Below are positions 29,011-38,556 of a stretch of DNA of 64,000 nt, one piece after another. The first letter of the stretch is position 1; each line of letters starts with the position of its first letter. Below the pieces are notes generated by a model that saw nothing but the letters and a program-made list of their open reading frames with translations, ran no database searches and was not told the DNA's origin. Location: contig CP051234.1 in the NCBI GenBank assembly GCA_017792465.1, positions 1,118,606 to 1,182,605 of the forward strand, in the 5' to 3' direction. A program made the position numbers and the translations under genes. This DNA comes from Filomicrobium sp. Its GTDB lineage: Bacteria > Pseudomonadota > Alphaproteobacteria > Rhizobiales > Hyphomicrobiaceae.

Positions 29011-29179
29011 CCTTGAATGGCAGGGGTGTCGGCAGGCCGGGCGGTGGCCGAAGCGACACGCCACACGGGCTTTCAAGTCCGTGGCCGGTTCGTTGCTCGC
29101 CTCTTGTCATGTCAACTGGCATTGTGAAACTTGGCATTTTATAAGCGACGCTGGGTGACTATTGCTGGCGGGAGGGTTG

Positions 29180-31555
29180 ATGTTGCGTGCCGCTTTGCGC
29201 ATTTCGGGGCGTCATTGGTTCAAGACGGCGGCGGACTTTTGCGGATCATTCGCAGCGTCCGTGCGGCACTCGGTGCATTTTTTTTGCGCCCTCGCCTGCT
29301 TCCTCATTGGCGGATCCCTCATCTCGCCGGTCCTGGCCCAACAAGCCTCTGGGCCGAAGACTGAAAGCCCGCAGAACCTTTCCGCCGACGGGTCGCATTA
29401 CACGATTGCCGTTCACACAAGCTCTGATGGGTCGCGCCGTGAACCGCAGGCCATCCGCGAATTCGTTGAGCACCGCGTAGAGCGGATCAACGCGGCCGGT
29501 GGCATCCTCGGGCGGCGCCTCAAGGCGCGCTTCTTCGATGATCACGACGAAGAAAAAGAGACGGTCGCCAATGTCAAACAGACGCTGGAAGACCCCCGGC
29601 TTCTTGCTGTCCTTGGCATCTGGAGTTCCTCGCGCGGCTCGCACGTTGTTGACGCCATCGGTCGCGCCGGCGTGCCGTTTATTTCCGAAATGTCGGTGGA
29701 GACGCTTTTTGCCCAGTACCCCAGCGTCTATTCGATGGCGCATTCGGTGCGCGCCGAAGTGGATGTGTTTTTGGCGCTTGCCAAGCGGCGCAAAATCGAG
29801 CGGGTCACCTATGCCGGTTTCCGGGATGACCTGTTCACGAATTCCTACCTTGGCCACCTGATCAACGAGGCCGACGGGCCGGGGATCGTTTCGACATTCT
29901 GGGAAACCGACGCGACCCGCCATGAGGACTACGACAAGGCGATCGACGACATGATCGCTGCAAGATCCCAGGTCGTGGTCCTGGCTTTGGGTTCGAAGCT
30001 TGGCGCCCGGCTGTTGGCGCGCATGGCCCAGCGCCGCATCAGGCTGCCGGTCTTCGTATCTTATGGAAACATCCAAAGCGTTCTGTCGAGCGGCGAAGGT
30101 GCGGAAGCCTATCAGGGCGAGATCTATGAGTTATCGACGGGGGGCGTGGCGAACCTCAACAACGAACGGATCAAGAGGATTGCGCGCGAGCTTGGCATCG
30201 AGGTCAGCGAAGAGGGCGGAGACAGCAAGGCGTTCAACTCACGCGAGCTTGGATACGGGGCGCGCTATGGCGATCTCGTCGAGCTGATCGCACAGGCGGC
30301 GGCCGGGCGGTTGCATGCGGCTGGCGAAGCCGTGCCAACGACAAACGAACGGCTCGACGATTCCATACCGGCTGTCCGGGAGCGCGTGACGAAGGAACTG
30401 GGCCGGCTGCGCGAGGGCCACCGCTATTGGGAAGGCAGCGCGCAATACTGGACCTTTTCAAATGAGCGGGCGACGTCCGAGCGGGCCATGCTGTTATGGC
30501 GCGCGCCCGAGCAACAACGCCCGGTGCTTTTCCCGCGTCAGTTCCTGCGCATCGATGGCGCGATGAAGGAAGTGCCGGTGCTCTATCTGCACCTCGATAT
30601 GGTGCGGATGTTCGAGATCGACACAAACGAGCGACGCTTCGATGCCGAGTTCTATCTGACGCTTCGTTCGCAGGACGATCTGGGGCTTGAGGCCATCGAC
30701 TTCACGAACGCCTACCGCAGCAGCAACCAGGCTGCAGAGCCAATCCGCTGGAAGGAGGTGGCGCGCTATAACGATGACATCTCTGCCGGGCTTGGTCCGC
30801 GCCGGATCTATCATGTCAATGGCCGGTTTGCTTTCGAGCCGGATCTCTCGAAATACCCGTTCGACGAGCAGCTGGCGACCATTACGTTCCAGCCGGCTGA
30901 CAGCAAATCGAACTTCATCTTGCAGCCGCCGGGCGCCAACTTGCGCAACCGGCCGTTCCGCGTCGAGGACTGGCGTCTTATCAGCCATTACGTGGGGACG
31001 ACCGACCGGATCATCACGTCGATCAGGGGACAGCAGCTCGCAGAGCACGTCATCCCCTATTACAATTTCAACTATACCTGGGTCATGCGCCGCGAGGTTA
31101 TCGATTATCTGGTGCGGGTTTTGATCCCGCTCGCTTTCATCTTGATCGTCGCCTATCTGGCCGCATTCATTCCGCGACACGAATTCAACGCGACGGTGGC
31201 TATTCAGGTAACGGCGCTGTTGTCGGCGATTGCGCTCTACTTTGCGCTCAACCAACCCAATTCCGATGAAGTCACGCTCTCCGACAAGATCTTTGTCTGC
31301 GCCTATGCCATCGTCTCGATGATGATTGCGCTATCGATCTTCGAAGTTCGAGAAGGCAAAGGGACCACGGACGAAGGCCGCAGCGATGAGATGACCTTGC
31401 TGCGGACGGCACAGATCTACGTCGTGCCGGTCGTCACGTTGGCGGTGATCGGGTGGCTGATCGCGTCGGCGGCCACCGACCGGAGCATCGCTGAGGGTAT
31501 TCGCGAAGCGATCCGCTGGGGGCTGTTATCGTTTGCCGATATCTTCCGGCACTGA
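29180..31555 (+). CDS. Periplasmic binding domain fused to a pentameric ligand-gated ion channel
   Basis: This is a 791-residue protein. After a hydrophobic signal/anchor (about 40-56), residues 73-435 form a type 1 periplasmic-binding (branched-chain amino-acid-like) domain: NAAGGILGRRLKARFFDD, LAVLGIWSSS. Residues 440-640 look like the beta-sandwich of Cys-loop receptors, including the hallmark YPFD at 559-562. Four helices follow (M1 about 645-665, M2 NATVAIQVTALLSAIALYFA, M3 FVCAYAIVSMMIALSIFEV, M4 near the end). The helix spacing matches bacterial GLIC/ELIC. As usual in bacteria the disulphide loop is absent. GGGAGGG precedes the ATG. Ion and ligand are unknown. Confidence 0.88.
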   Translation: MLRAALRISGRHWFKTAADFCGSFAASVRHSVHFFCALACFLIGGSLISPVLAQQASGPKTESPQNLSADGSHYTIAVHTSSDGSRREPQAIREFVEHRVERINAAGGILGRRLKARFFDDHDEEKETVANVKQTLEDPRLLAVLGIWSSSRGSHVVDAIGRAGVPFISEMSVETLFAQYPSVYSMAHSVRAEVDVFLALAKRRKIERVTYAGFRDDLFTNSYLGHLINEADGPGIVSTFWETDATRHEDYDKAIDDMIAARSQVVVLALGSKLGARLLARMAQRRIRLPVFVSYGNIQSVLSSGEGAEAYQGEIYELSTGGVANLNNERIKRIARELGIEVSEEGGDSKAFNSRELGYGARYGDLVELIAQAAAGRLHAAGEAVPTTNERLDDSIPAVRERVTKELGRLREGHRYWEGSAQYWTFSNERATSERAMLLWRAPEQQRPVLFPRQFLRIDGAMKEVPVLYLHLDMVRMFEIDTNERRFDAEFYLTLRSQDDLGLEAIDFTNAYRSSNQAAEPIRWKEVARYNDDISAGLGPRRIYHVNGRFAFEPDLSKYPFDEQLATITFQPADSKSNFILQPPGANLRNRPFRVEDWRLISHYVGTTDRIITSIRGQQLAEHVIPYYNFNYTWVMRREVIDYLVRVLIPLAFILIVAYLAAFIPRHEFNATVAIQVTALLSAIALYFALNQPNSDEVTLSDKIFVCAYAIVSMMIALSIFEVREGKGTTDEGRSDEMTLLRTAQIYVVPVVTLAVIGWLIASAATDRSIAEGIREAIRWGLLSFADIFRH

Positions 31556-31643
31556 CACCAGTGGGCTGGCCGAGTGGCTGGATTGCGCGGACTTCGATGC
31601 GATTGGTCAGAATGAAACCGTTGAGGCCGTTGAAACCGGTCGC

Positions 31644-32009
31644 TTAGCGGCCTCCGCCAGCAGCCAGAACGGTATTGGCAGCCCAGGTCGATTTTTTGCG
31701 GCTGTCGGCGTCGGGCTCCAGTGCCGGACGCAGGACTGAGGTCTGTTGGCCCTCTTCGCGGCTCGCATCTGAATGCTGCTCGTTCGCAGAAATTACCATC
31801 GGCTGGCCCGCGACGCCTTCGCGTTGCATCGACCGCTCGACCAGCGTTTGCTGCGCAAAGATCGGATTTGGTTTTGAGGGTTCGCGCCCGGAAACGATCG
31901 CTAACGCGAGAGCAATCACGACGGAACAGCAGGCGGCAGCAGCTTGGACGACGCGGATCAGGGTGCGAGATGAACGGGTAAGCTGCCGAGCGATCTTACT
32001 GCTATTCAT
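31644..32009 (-). CDS. Membrane-anchored hypothetical protein, 121 aa
   Basis: It has one N-terminal hydrophobic segment (LIRVVQAAAACCSVVIALALAIV) after a basic lead, then a polar, probably disordered tail rich in Ser, Gln, Arg and Glu. AGGAAG stands before the ATG at 32009. I do not recognise the family. The tail would lie in the periplasm. It converges with the ligand-gated channel gene. Confidence 0.55.
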   Translation of the reverse strand: MNSSKIARQLTRSSRTLIRVVQAAAACCSVVIALALAIVSGREPSKPNPIFAQQTLVERSMQREGVAGQPMVISANEQHSDASREEGQQTSVLRPALEPDADSRKKSTWAANTVLAAGGGR

Positions 32010-32237
32010 TGATTCTACTTCCTAAGCATCCAGGCTAAGCCCTGGGTTCCTAGGAGGAATCGTTCAGTGATTCGGTTTAATCGATCCTTAAGCGTCGTTC
32101 GCGCTTGGGGTGTCGCGACTGACACCAGCGGCCAGCCAGAGCCAGACGTCTCAATTCGTCCAGCGCTGGGTCAATCTTATTGGGACGCCCGTTCGAAAAA
32201 GCGTTGCGAACGCCCTGGCTGCAGCCGCCCTTAGGGT

Positions 32238-32735
32238 TCAATCTTCCCGGTAGACTTTCTCGCGGCGCTCGTGACGTTCTTGCGCTTCGAGCGATAGCGT
32301 GGCGATTGGCCGGGCATCCAGACGCTTCAGCCCGATCGGCTCGCCGGTTTCTTCGCAATAGCCGTACGAACCATCGTCAATTCTGGCGATAGCGGCGTCG
32401 ATCTTGTTGATCAGCTTGCGCTGGCGATCACGGGCGCGCAGCTCCAGAGCGCGGTCGGTTTCTGACGTCGCTCGGTCGGCCAGGTCCGCGTGCTGCTGGG
32501 ACTGCTGGGTCAATTCCGCCAGCGTCATTTTCGTTTCTTCGATAATGTCTTCTTTCCAGCGCTTCAGCTTGGCGCGGAAATAAGTCTTCTGCCGCTCGTT
32601 CATGAACGGCTCGTCGTCGGACGGCCGATAATCATCATCAAGCTCGATCGCTGGCTCATCAAAGGCGCCTGTGGCTTTGCCGCCAGAGTTGCCTTTACGA
32701 CTGCCGGGACCATCCGGTCCGTTTCGCTTGCTCAT
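32238..32735 (-). CDS. dksA: DksA-family RNA polymerase regulator
   Basis: This 165-residue protein works with ppGpp at the RNA polymerase secondary channel in the stringent response. It has a coiled-coil arm (RQKTYFRAKLKRWKEDIIEETKMTLAEL) and a C-terminal globular part reading YGYCEETGEPIGLKRLDARP, then SLEAQERHERREK. Of the four Cys of a classic DksA finger only one is left, the common alphaproteobacterial form. The N-terminal 45 residues are polar and acidic. GGAGGG precedes the ATG. Confidence 0.93.
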   Translation of the reverse strand: MSKRNGPDGPGSRKGNSGGKATGAFDEPAIELDDDYRPSDDEPFMNERQKTYFRAKLKRWKEDIIEETKMTLAELTQQSQQHADLADRATSETDRALELRARDRQRKLINKIDAAIARIDDGSYGYCEETGEPIGLKRLDARPIATLSLEAQERHERREKVYRED

Positions 32736-33374
32736 CGATCCCTCCAGTGGGGGCGCGGTTGAACTTTAGTTGGATGCGTTAAACCAGTGGCTCGTCCAGC
32801 GCAATCGCTGTCGCCTGGTCGTCCCGTTCTTTTTTTATCTCCAAAGGGTTGGTCCCCCTGGAATTTGAAAGCAGAACACTCATACTCAGTCGACTGCGGG
32901 CTCTTTGGGCCATCCCGCAACTTCCGTGCGGCACTTCAGCGTCACCTCGCCGACGGCCAAGGATTCCGATTGCAACGGACTTTCCCTGCGTCTCGAGTGC
33001 TGCAGATCAGTCTTCGAACGCTTTCGAAGAAAAACAGATTCTCGATTTGTTGTGCACCGTATGTATGCGGGGCGGGGGTGGTGTCAAGGAACTCTCGCTG
33101 TTACGGAAAACTCGTTTATCGGTTGAAATCGTCGTGCAACTCATGGGGAGCGGGGGCATCGGCGGCTGAAGCGGGCGAGATGTCCGGCAATCTGGGGCTG
33201 TGAGGGCGTCAAAGCTCTTTCTGATCAACGCCTTAGCGGGCGCCTGGCGGCACAATGCTCGTCGTTGTTGCCAGCCAAATTTGCGTCGAGAGGCCCGTGC
33301 GCGACAAAATAATCATGGCGTTCGTCCGGCCGCACCCTAACTTTAAGCGAAACCCGTAAGGATCAAGGCACGCC
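32736..33374. other. 639-bp intergenic region upstream of dksA and the MoxR gene
   Basis: No convincing coding sequence is present. The short open frames lack ribosome-binding sites and have poor composition. The region holds the divergent start signals of dksA and the MoxR gene, and a perfect palindrome at 33011-33030. Confidence 0.4.
33011..33030. promoter_or_regulatory. Perfect 8-bp-arm palindrome, candidate operator or hairpin
   Basis: TCTTCGAA and TTCGAAGA are separated by CGCT and followed by five A residues on the plus strand. It lies 345 bases before the MoxR gene and 276 bases before dksA. Whether it acts as protein-binding DNA or as an RNA hairpin cannot be told. Confidence 0.4.
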
Positions 33375-34226
33375 ATGAAATTCGAAGGTACTTCCCGTTA
33401 CATCGCGACCGACGACCTGCAGATCGCGGTGAATGCGGCCATCACGCTGCAGCGACCGCTGCTCGTCAAAGGCGAGCCGGGCACCGGTAAATCGGTGCTG
33501 GCAGCCGAAGTGGCGCAAGCGCTCGGGGTTCCGCTGATCGAGTGGCACATCAAATCGACGACCAAAGCCCAGCAAGGCCTTTATGAATATGACGCGGTTT
33601 CCCGCCTGCGCGACAGCCAGCTGGGAGATGAACGGGTCAAGGACATCAAGAACTACATCAAGAAGGGACGGTTGTGGGAAGCCTTCGAGATGGGTGAGCG
33701 GCCGGTGCTGCTGATCGATGAAATCGACAAGGCCGACATCGAGTTTCCAAATGACCTTCTGCAGGAACTCGACCGCATGGAGTTCCATGTCTACGAGACC
33801 GGGGAAACCATCAAGGCGCACAACCGGCCAATCGTGATCATTACCTCGAACAATGAAAAAGAGCTGCCGGATGCCTTTTTGCGCCGCTGCTTCTTTCACT
33901 TCATCAAGTTTCCCGATCCCGACACCATGGCCGACATCGTAGAGGTGCACTTTCCAGGCCTGAAGCAACGTCTGGTCGCGCAATCGCTGCGGGTGTTCTA
34001 CGAATTGCGTGACGTTCCAGGGCTTAAGAAACGCCCGTCGACGTCGGAGCTGCTGGACTGGATCAAGCTTCTGCTCAACGAAGACATTGATGAAGCCACA
34101 CTTCGCGAAACCGATCCCAGGAAGCTGATCCCGCCGCTGCACGGGGCTCTCCTCAAAAACGAGCAGGATGTGCAATTGTTCGAGCGGCTTGCATTTCTAT
34201 CCAGGCGGCGGTCGGAACAAAGCTGA
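33375..34226 (+). CDS. MoxR-family AAA+ ATPase
   Basis: This 283-residue ATPase has Walker A GEPGTGKS (about 35-42), Walker B VLLIDEIDKAD, and sensor/arginine-finger segments IVIITSNNEKELPDAFLRRCFFHFIKFP. MoxR proteins act as chaperones that help load metals or activate enzyme complexes, usually with a VWA-domain partner coded next door. The expected CoxE-type partner is in this window but about 7.4 kb away at 41653. In between stand a YcjX/YcjF pair and two porins. Confidence 0.9.
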   Translation: MKFEGTSRYIATDDLQIAVNAAITLQRPLLVKGEPGTGKSVLAAEVAQALGVPLIEWHIKSTTKAQQGLYEYDAVSRLRDSQLGDERVKDIKNYIKKGRLWEAFEMGERPVLLIDEIDKADIEFPNDLLQELDRMEFHVYETGETIKAHNRPIVIITSNNEKELPDAFLRRCFFHFIKFPDPDTMADIVEVHFPGLKQRLVAQSLRVFYELRDVPGLKKRPSTSELLDWIKLLLNEDIDEATLRETDPRKLIPPLHGALLKNEQDVQLFERLAFLSRRRSEQS

Positions 34227-34301
34227 AGTCAACTTGACGCCAATCGGCGCTCTTAGGCTACTGGCGTTCGAACGGCGCGGTGCGAGCCTTCTGCGAGGCC
34301 A

Positions 34302-35774
34302 TTGTTGAAACTTTCCACGCTCACTCAGGATCCAGCGGCCTTCATGTCCGAAGTCGGACTGTCGGTCAGCGACCTTTTCACACCTGTCGTCAGGCTGGGC
34401 GTGACGGGGCTGTCGCGCTCGGGCAAGACGGTGTTTATCACCGGGCTGGTCAAAACCCTTTGCGATGGGGTTGCCGATCCTCAGTTTGCGCGGCTCAAGG
34501 GACTGAAGGGCTTTCGTGCCTATCTTGAACCGCAGCCTGACGATGATATTCCGCGTTTTGCCTATGAGGACCATCTTGCAGCTTTGAGCGATACACCACC
34601 GCGTTGGCCGGAGAGCACGCGGCGGATCAGCCAATTACGGCTGACGCTGGAGTGGGACGCCGTTGACGCCATCCGGGACGTCTTCGGCCTAAAGCAAAGG
34701 TTGCATATCGACATCATCGACTATCCGGGCGAGTGGCTGATTGACCTGGGGCTTTTGGGGCAATCGTTCTCGGAGTGGTCGGCGGATGCGCTCTTTTATG
34801 CCGAAAGCGATGGCCTGAAGCCTTTTGCGCGGGAATTCCTGAGTTTTGCCGAAAAGCTCGATGCCGGGCAGGCTCTTGATGAGCAAATCGCCATTGAGGG
34901 TGCGCGGCTTTATACCGATTACATCTCAAATGCGCGCCGATCGGATCCCTCGCGCGCGGCGCTGGGGCCCGGACGCTTCTTGCTGCCCGGCGATCTTGAA
35001 GGGTCCCCGCAACTGACGTTCTTCCCGATGCCAGGCTCCAAGGAGGCTCTTGCTGCCGCCGGATCGCAAACTCTGGGCGGCCTGCTGGCTCGGCGTTATG
35101 AATCTTATAAGGATAATGTCGTCCGGCCGTTCTTTGAGACCCACTTCAGCCGGATCGACAAGCAGATCGTGCTGATTGACGCCTTGTCGGCCCTGAACGG
35201 TGGGGCGGATGCGCTCGCCAACCTTGAACAGGGCCTCGACGGGGTGATGAAAGCCTTCCGACCCGGGACAAACAGCTGGCTGTCTTATTTCTTGCAGCGC
35301 CGGATCGATCGCATCGTATTTGCTGCGACCAAGGCTGATCACATCCACGCCACGTCGCACGACCGGCTCGAAGCGGTTCTCGAAAAGGCCGTTCAGCGGG
35401 CGGCTACGCGTGCAAGCGCGGCCGGTGCAGAATTCCGCTGTCTGGCCTTGGCTGCCCTCAGGGCAACTGACGATGTCGATAAGTCGGCCGGCAATGAGAC
35501 CTTTCACTGTATCCGCGGAATTCCCGTAGCCGGCGAAAAGGTAGGCGGCAAGACCTTCGATGGCCTGCGTCAGGCCGTTGTTTTTCCAGGCGATCTTCCA
35601 ACAGATCCGCTGGACGCGTTTGAGCCGTCGAAGGCTTCACCGGAGAACTACCAGTTCATTCGCTTTAGGCCTCCGGAAGTTGTAGGTGCCGATGGGTCAC
35701 AGCGTGTCGCGCGTTGGCCCCACATTGGTCTCGGCAAGGCTTTCTCCTTTTTGTTCGAGGATCAGCTGCCATGA
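34302..35774 (+). CDS. YcjX-family P-loop protein (DUF463)
   Basis: This 490-residue member of the YcjX family is a predicted GTPase. The P-loop GLSRSGKTVFITGLV is near residue 40, and IIDYPGEWLIDL serves as the Walker B-type segment. The block RIDRIVFAATKADHIH, a GTPase-like TKAD specificity motif, lies in the second half. In many proteobacteria it pairs with a YcjF/DUF697 membrane protein in envelope-stress loci, and the same pair occurs here. The frame begins with two TTG codons; GAGG fits the second (34305), and ATG at 34344 is another option. The stop overlaps the next start (ATGA). Confidence 0.88.
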   Translation: MLKLSTLTQDPAAFMSEVGLSVSDLFTPVVRLGVTGLSRSGKTVFITGLVKTLCDGVADPQFARLKGLKGFRAYLEPQPDDDIPRFAYEDHLAALSDTPPRWPESTRRISQLRLTLEWDAVDAIRDVFGLKQRLHIDIIDYPGEWLIDLGLLGQSFSEWSADALFYAESDGLKPFAREFLSFAEKLDAGQALDEQIAIEGARLYTDYISNARRSDPSRAALGPGRFLLPGDLEGSPQLTFFPMPGSKEALAAAGSQTLGGLLARRYESYKDNVVRPFFETHFSRIDKQIVLIDALSALNGGADALANLEQGLDGVMKAFRPGTNSWLSYFLQRRIDRIVFAATKADHIHATSHDRLEAVLEKAVQRAATRASAAGAEFRCLALAALRATDDVDKSAGNETFHCIRGIPVAGEKVGGKTFDGLRQAVVFPGDLPTDPLDAFEPSKASPENYQFIRFRPPEVVGADGSQRVARWPHIGLGKAFSFLFEDQLP

Positions 35775-36862
35775 GCTCAGACGGCAAAGTACGGCGCCCT
35801 CGGGCGTTTGAGGCCGATGACCCGTCGATCAAGGTCTCCGAACCCGCCCCCGAGGCGCCGGAGGAACCTGAGACCACTCCTGACGAAGCAGCCTTCGAGG
35901 CTGAAGCCGATACGAGCCTCGGCGATGCGGCTCAGGATGTCGCCGCCAAACCGCCTTCGGGACAGGGCGGATTTGGATGGCTCAGCTTGTTCTTCTCGGC
36001 CGTTTTCGGGTTGGCGGGGCTGGCTTTTTCACTGTGGTACGCGAATTTCGTCTCGGTTGCGCTGATGCGCGAGGACTGGCTGGGCTGGATCGCCCGGAGC
36101 CTGGCCGCAATCATCGTCGTCATGATTGCCGTCATGGTGCTGCGCGAAGTCTTCGGCATGATGCGGCTGTCGCGGCTTGGTCGTGTGCGCGGGGATGCCA
36201 ACAAGGCCCAGACGGCGGGTGATTTCAAGCTCGCCAAGAAGACCGTCGGCAGGCTGAAGGCTCTGATGTCGGGACGCCGCGACGCACGCTGGGCGCTTGA
36301 CCGCTTCCGCGATGAGGAGCGGCACATGCGTGATGCATCCTCGCTGTTGGGGCTCGCCGACCGGGTATTGCTGCAGGACGCCGATAAGCAGGCGCGGGAA
36401 TTGATCTACCAGTCGTCCCGCCGGGTCGGCGTTGTGGCCGCCGTCGTTCCGATTGCCTTCATCGTTGTGTTGTTCGTCACCTTCGAGAACCTGCGCATGG
36501 TGCGGCGGCTGGCAGGGGTTTATGGCGGAAAGCCAGGATTTTTCGGCGGATTGCGCCTGTTTTCCTGGATCATCGGGCATGTGGCAGCGACAGGGGCCAT
36601 CGCCTTGACCGACGACCTCTGGGGCCAATTCTTCGGCCAGGATCTTTTGCGGCGGGTTTCGGCAAAACTGGGTGAAGGCGCGTTCAACGGCGCCCTGACC
36701 GCCCGATTGGGGGTTGCAGCACTGGAAATCTGCCGGCCACTGCCCTTCATCGAGGCCAAACCACCGCGGGCACGGCACATTTTTTATCAAGCATTTCCTG
36801 ACCTTCGGCCCGACCTTGTGAAGCGGATGTTGAAAACACCTGAACAAGTCCGCTCGAAATGA
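35771..36862 (+). CDS. YcjF-like DUF697/TIGR01620 membrane protein
   Basis: This 363-residue inner-membrane protein has an acidic, Pro-rich N terminus (about 1-80), two close helices (WLSLFFSAVFGLAGLAFSLWYA and IARSLAAIIVVMIAVMVL), a charged helical middle part, another helix (VGVVAAVVPIAFIVVLFVTF) and a C-terminal DUF697-like domain. It is the usual partner of YcjX. The start ATG overlaps the ycjX stop by four bases, so they are translationally coupled. Its job is not established in any organism I know of. Confidence 0.87.
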   Translation: MSSDGKVRRPRAFEADDPSIKVSEPAPEAPEEPETTPDEAAFEAEADTSLGDAAQDVAAKPPSGQGGFGWLSLFFSAVFGLAGLAFSLWYANFVSVALMREDWLGWIARSLAAIIVVMIAVMVLREVFGMMRLSRLGRVRGDANKAQTAGDFKLAKKTVGRLKALMSGRRDARWALDRFRDEERHMRDASSLLGLADRVLLQDADKQARELIYQSSRRVGVVAAVVPIAFIVVLFVTFENLRMVRRLAGVYGGKPGFFGGLRLFSWIIGHVAATGAIALTDDLWGQFFGQDLLRRVSAKLGEGAFNGALTARLGVAALEICRPLPFIEAKPPRARHIFYQAFPDLRPDLVKRMLKTPEQVRSK

Positions 36863-37099
36863 TCTTTGGTACAAAGTCCGAATCGAATTCGTGACAATCA
36901 GGCAACAAGTAAACCCGATTGAGGCGAGTGCGGTGCCCAAAACGTATCCAAAGGTGAAAAATTCTGCATAGGTATGCTCGGCGATCGATGCTCTGCAGGG
37001 CCCTCCCTGCTGAACAGAGATCCGAAGTAAGATGGGGTTCGTGGGGCGTTAGCAATGTTGCGTGCTCCCAACCTGTCACCGTTAGACGGGAGTAGGGGA

Positions 37100-38485
37100 A
37101 TGAAAAAGAAAAACCTAAGCGCCCTTGCTGCAGCGGGCCTTTTGGCCAGCTGCTTTGCAGTTACAGGCGCGTCGGCCGCAGATCTTGGGGGTGACTGCTG
37201 CGCAGACCTCGAAGAGCGTGTGGCAGAACTGGAAGCGACCACAGCACGTAAGGGTAACCGCAAGGTCAGCCTGACAGTTTCCGGCTTCGTCGCTCAGCAG
37301 GTCTTGGCCTGGGACGACGGCCACGAAAGCAATGTTTATGTGACGGACACCGGCTCGGTTTCGATCGGTACGCACTTCGCATTCTCGGGAAAGGCTCAGA
37401 TTACGCCTGATACCGAAGCTGGCTTCATGATCAAGATCGAAGCCATGAACAATGACTCGCTGCTTATGAGCCAGAGCACGGACGAAGACGTGGTCGGCAC
37501 CGGCGGCAACGCCATGAGCACGCTTCAGGGCAGCGGCAGCGCACTCGCTCTGGAAAGCGCCTACTGGTACTTGAAGAGCGCCACGCTTGGCCGCGTCTCC
37601 ATCGGTCAGCAGTCCTCAGCAGCAGATAACCAGGCCATCCTGCCGGACGGTTCGGGTTCGCTGGTTCAGGCCAACTACGTTATGTATGACGTCAACGGCT
37701 TTGTGACGCGCTCGAACGGCGGTTACAACGGCTTCGTCTGGGGTCATCTCGCCAACTGTCATGCCTTCAACGCTTATGGCGGTGCAGGCGGCGACTGCGA
37801 CGGCTTCCCAAGCAACAACGTCCGTTACGACACTCCGACGTTTGCAGGCTTCTCGGCCTCGGCTTCGTGGGGTGAGGACGATATGTGGGCGGTTTCTGGC
37901 CGTTACGCTGGCGAATTCTCCGGCATCAAGCTTGCCGCAGCAGTTGCCTACAGTGAATCGACCGACGAAAACGGCATCGGCGTTCCTGTCGGTGGTGCTG
38001 GCAACGGCGGTCTTGACGTCGGCCACTTCCAGACGGGTGCTTATGTCGAGCATGTGCCAACCGGCCTGTTCGTCTACGGTGCCTACACCCAGTCCTACAA
38101 TGAAGTTACCGCTTCAGCTCGTGGTGCTGGTCTCACCAACCCAGACGGCGACATGTGGTACATCAAGGCCGGTATCAAAGGTAAGTGGACTTCACTCGGT
38201 GGCACGACCGTTTACGGTGAGTACGGTCAGCACAACGACATGTTCACGGCCGGAATGTACGACGCTGGCGTCAACAGCTCCGAACTTGAGCAGTACGGCG
38301 TTGGCATCGTCCAGAACATCGATGCCGCTGCTATGCAGATGTGGCTCGCATGGCGTCACTACGAAGGCGACGTAAGCTGCAGCAACGCAGTTGCCGGTGC
38401 CTGCGGTACGATTGGCCTCAACGGTGGCAACAACGACCTGGAAGAATTCGACCTCGTCAAGTTCGGTGCTCTCATCCCGTTCTAA
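37100..38485 (+). CDS. Alphaproteobacterial porin 1
   Basis: This 461-residue outer-membrane porin has a signal peptide (cleavage near GASAAD), then a short DLGGDCCADLEERVAELE helix that may trimerise or anchor to the envelope. A beta-barrel with many aromatic, Gly and Asn residues follows, ending in LVKFGALIPF with a terminal Phe typical of BAM recognition. This variant, with the CCADLEERVAELEATTARK opening, is common in Hyphomicrobium-like genera. ATG 37100 is chosen because AGGGG precedes it and the signal peptide begins there. It is a close paralogue of the porin at 40003. Confidence 0.92.
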   Translation: MKKKNLSALAAAGLLASCFAVTGASAADLGGDCCADLEERVAELEATTARKGNRKVSLTVSGFVAQQVLAWDDGHESNVYVTDTGSVSIGTHFAFSGKAQITPDTEAGFMIKIEAMNNDSLLMSQSTDEDVVGTGGNAMSTLQGSGSALALESAYWYLKSATLGRVSIGQQSSAADNQAILPDGSGSLVQANYVMYDVNGFVTRSNGGYNGFVWGHLANCHAFNAYGGAGGDCDGFPSNNVRYDTPTFAGFSASASWGEDDMWAVSGRYAGEFSGIKLAAAVAYSESTDENGIGVPVGGAGNGGLDVGHFQTGAYVEHVPTGLFVYGAYTQSYNEVTASARGAGLTNPDGDMWYIKAGIKGKWTSLGGTTVYGEYGQHNDMFTAGMYDAGVNSSELEQYGVGIVQNIDAAAMQMWLAWRHYEGDVSCSNAVAGACGTIGLNGGNNDLEEFDLVKFGALIPF

Positions 38486-38517
38486 GTCGAGCTTGAACTT
38501 TCAAGTCTGAAAATTGA

Positions 38518-38541
38518 ACCGCCCCGGGAAACCGGGGCGGT
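38518..38541 (+). terminator. Rho-independent terminator of porin 1
   Basis: Perfect ten-base arms ACCGCCCCGG and CCGGGGCGGT around a GAAA tetraloop, followed by TTTTC, 33 bases after the porin stop. Confidence 0.95.
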
Positions 38542-38556
38542 TTTTCTTTATTATTT

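Noticed and set aside
32787-33203. Open frames of up to 138 codons between dksA and the MoxR gene
   Set aside because: Composition is not protein-like, no start signals are seen, and three frames compete. A quick check for a tRNA or tmRNA fold also failed.
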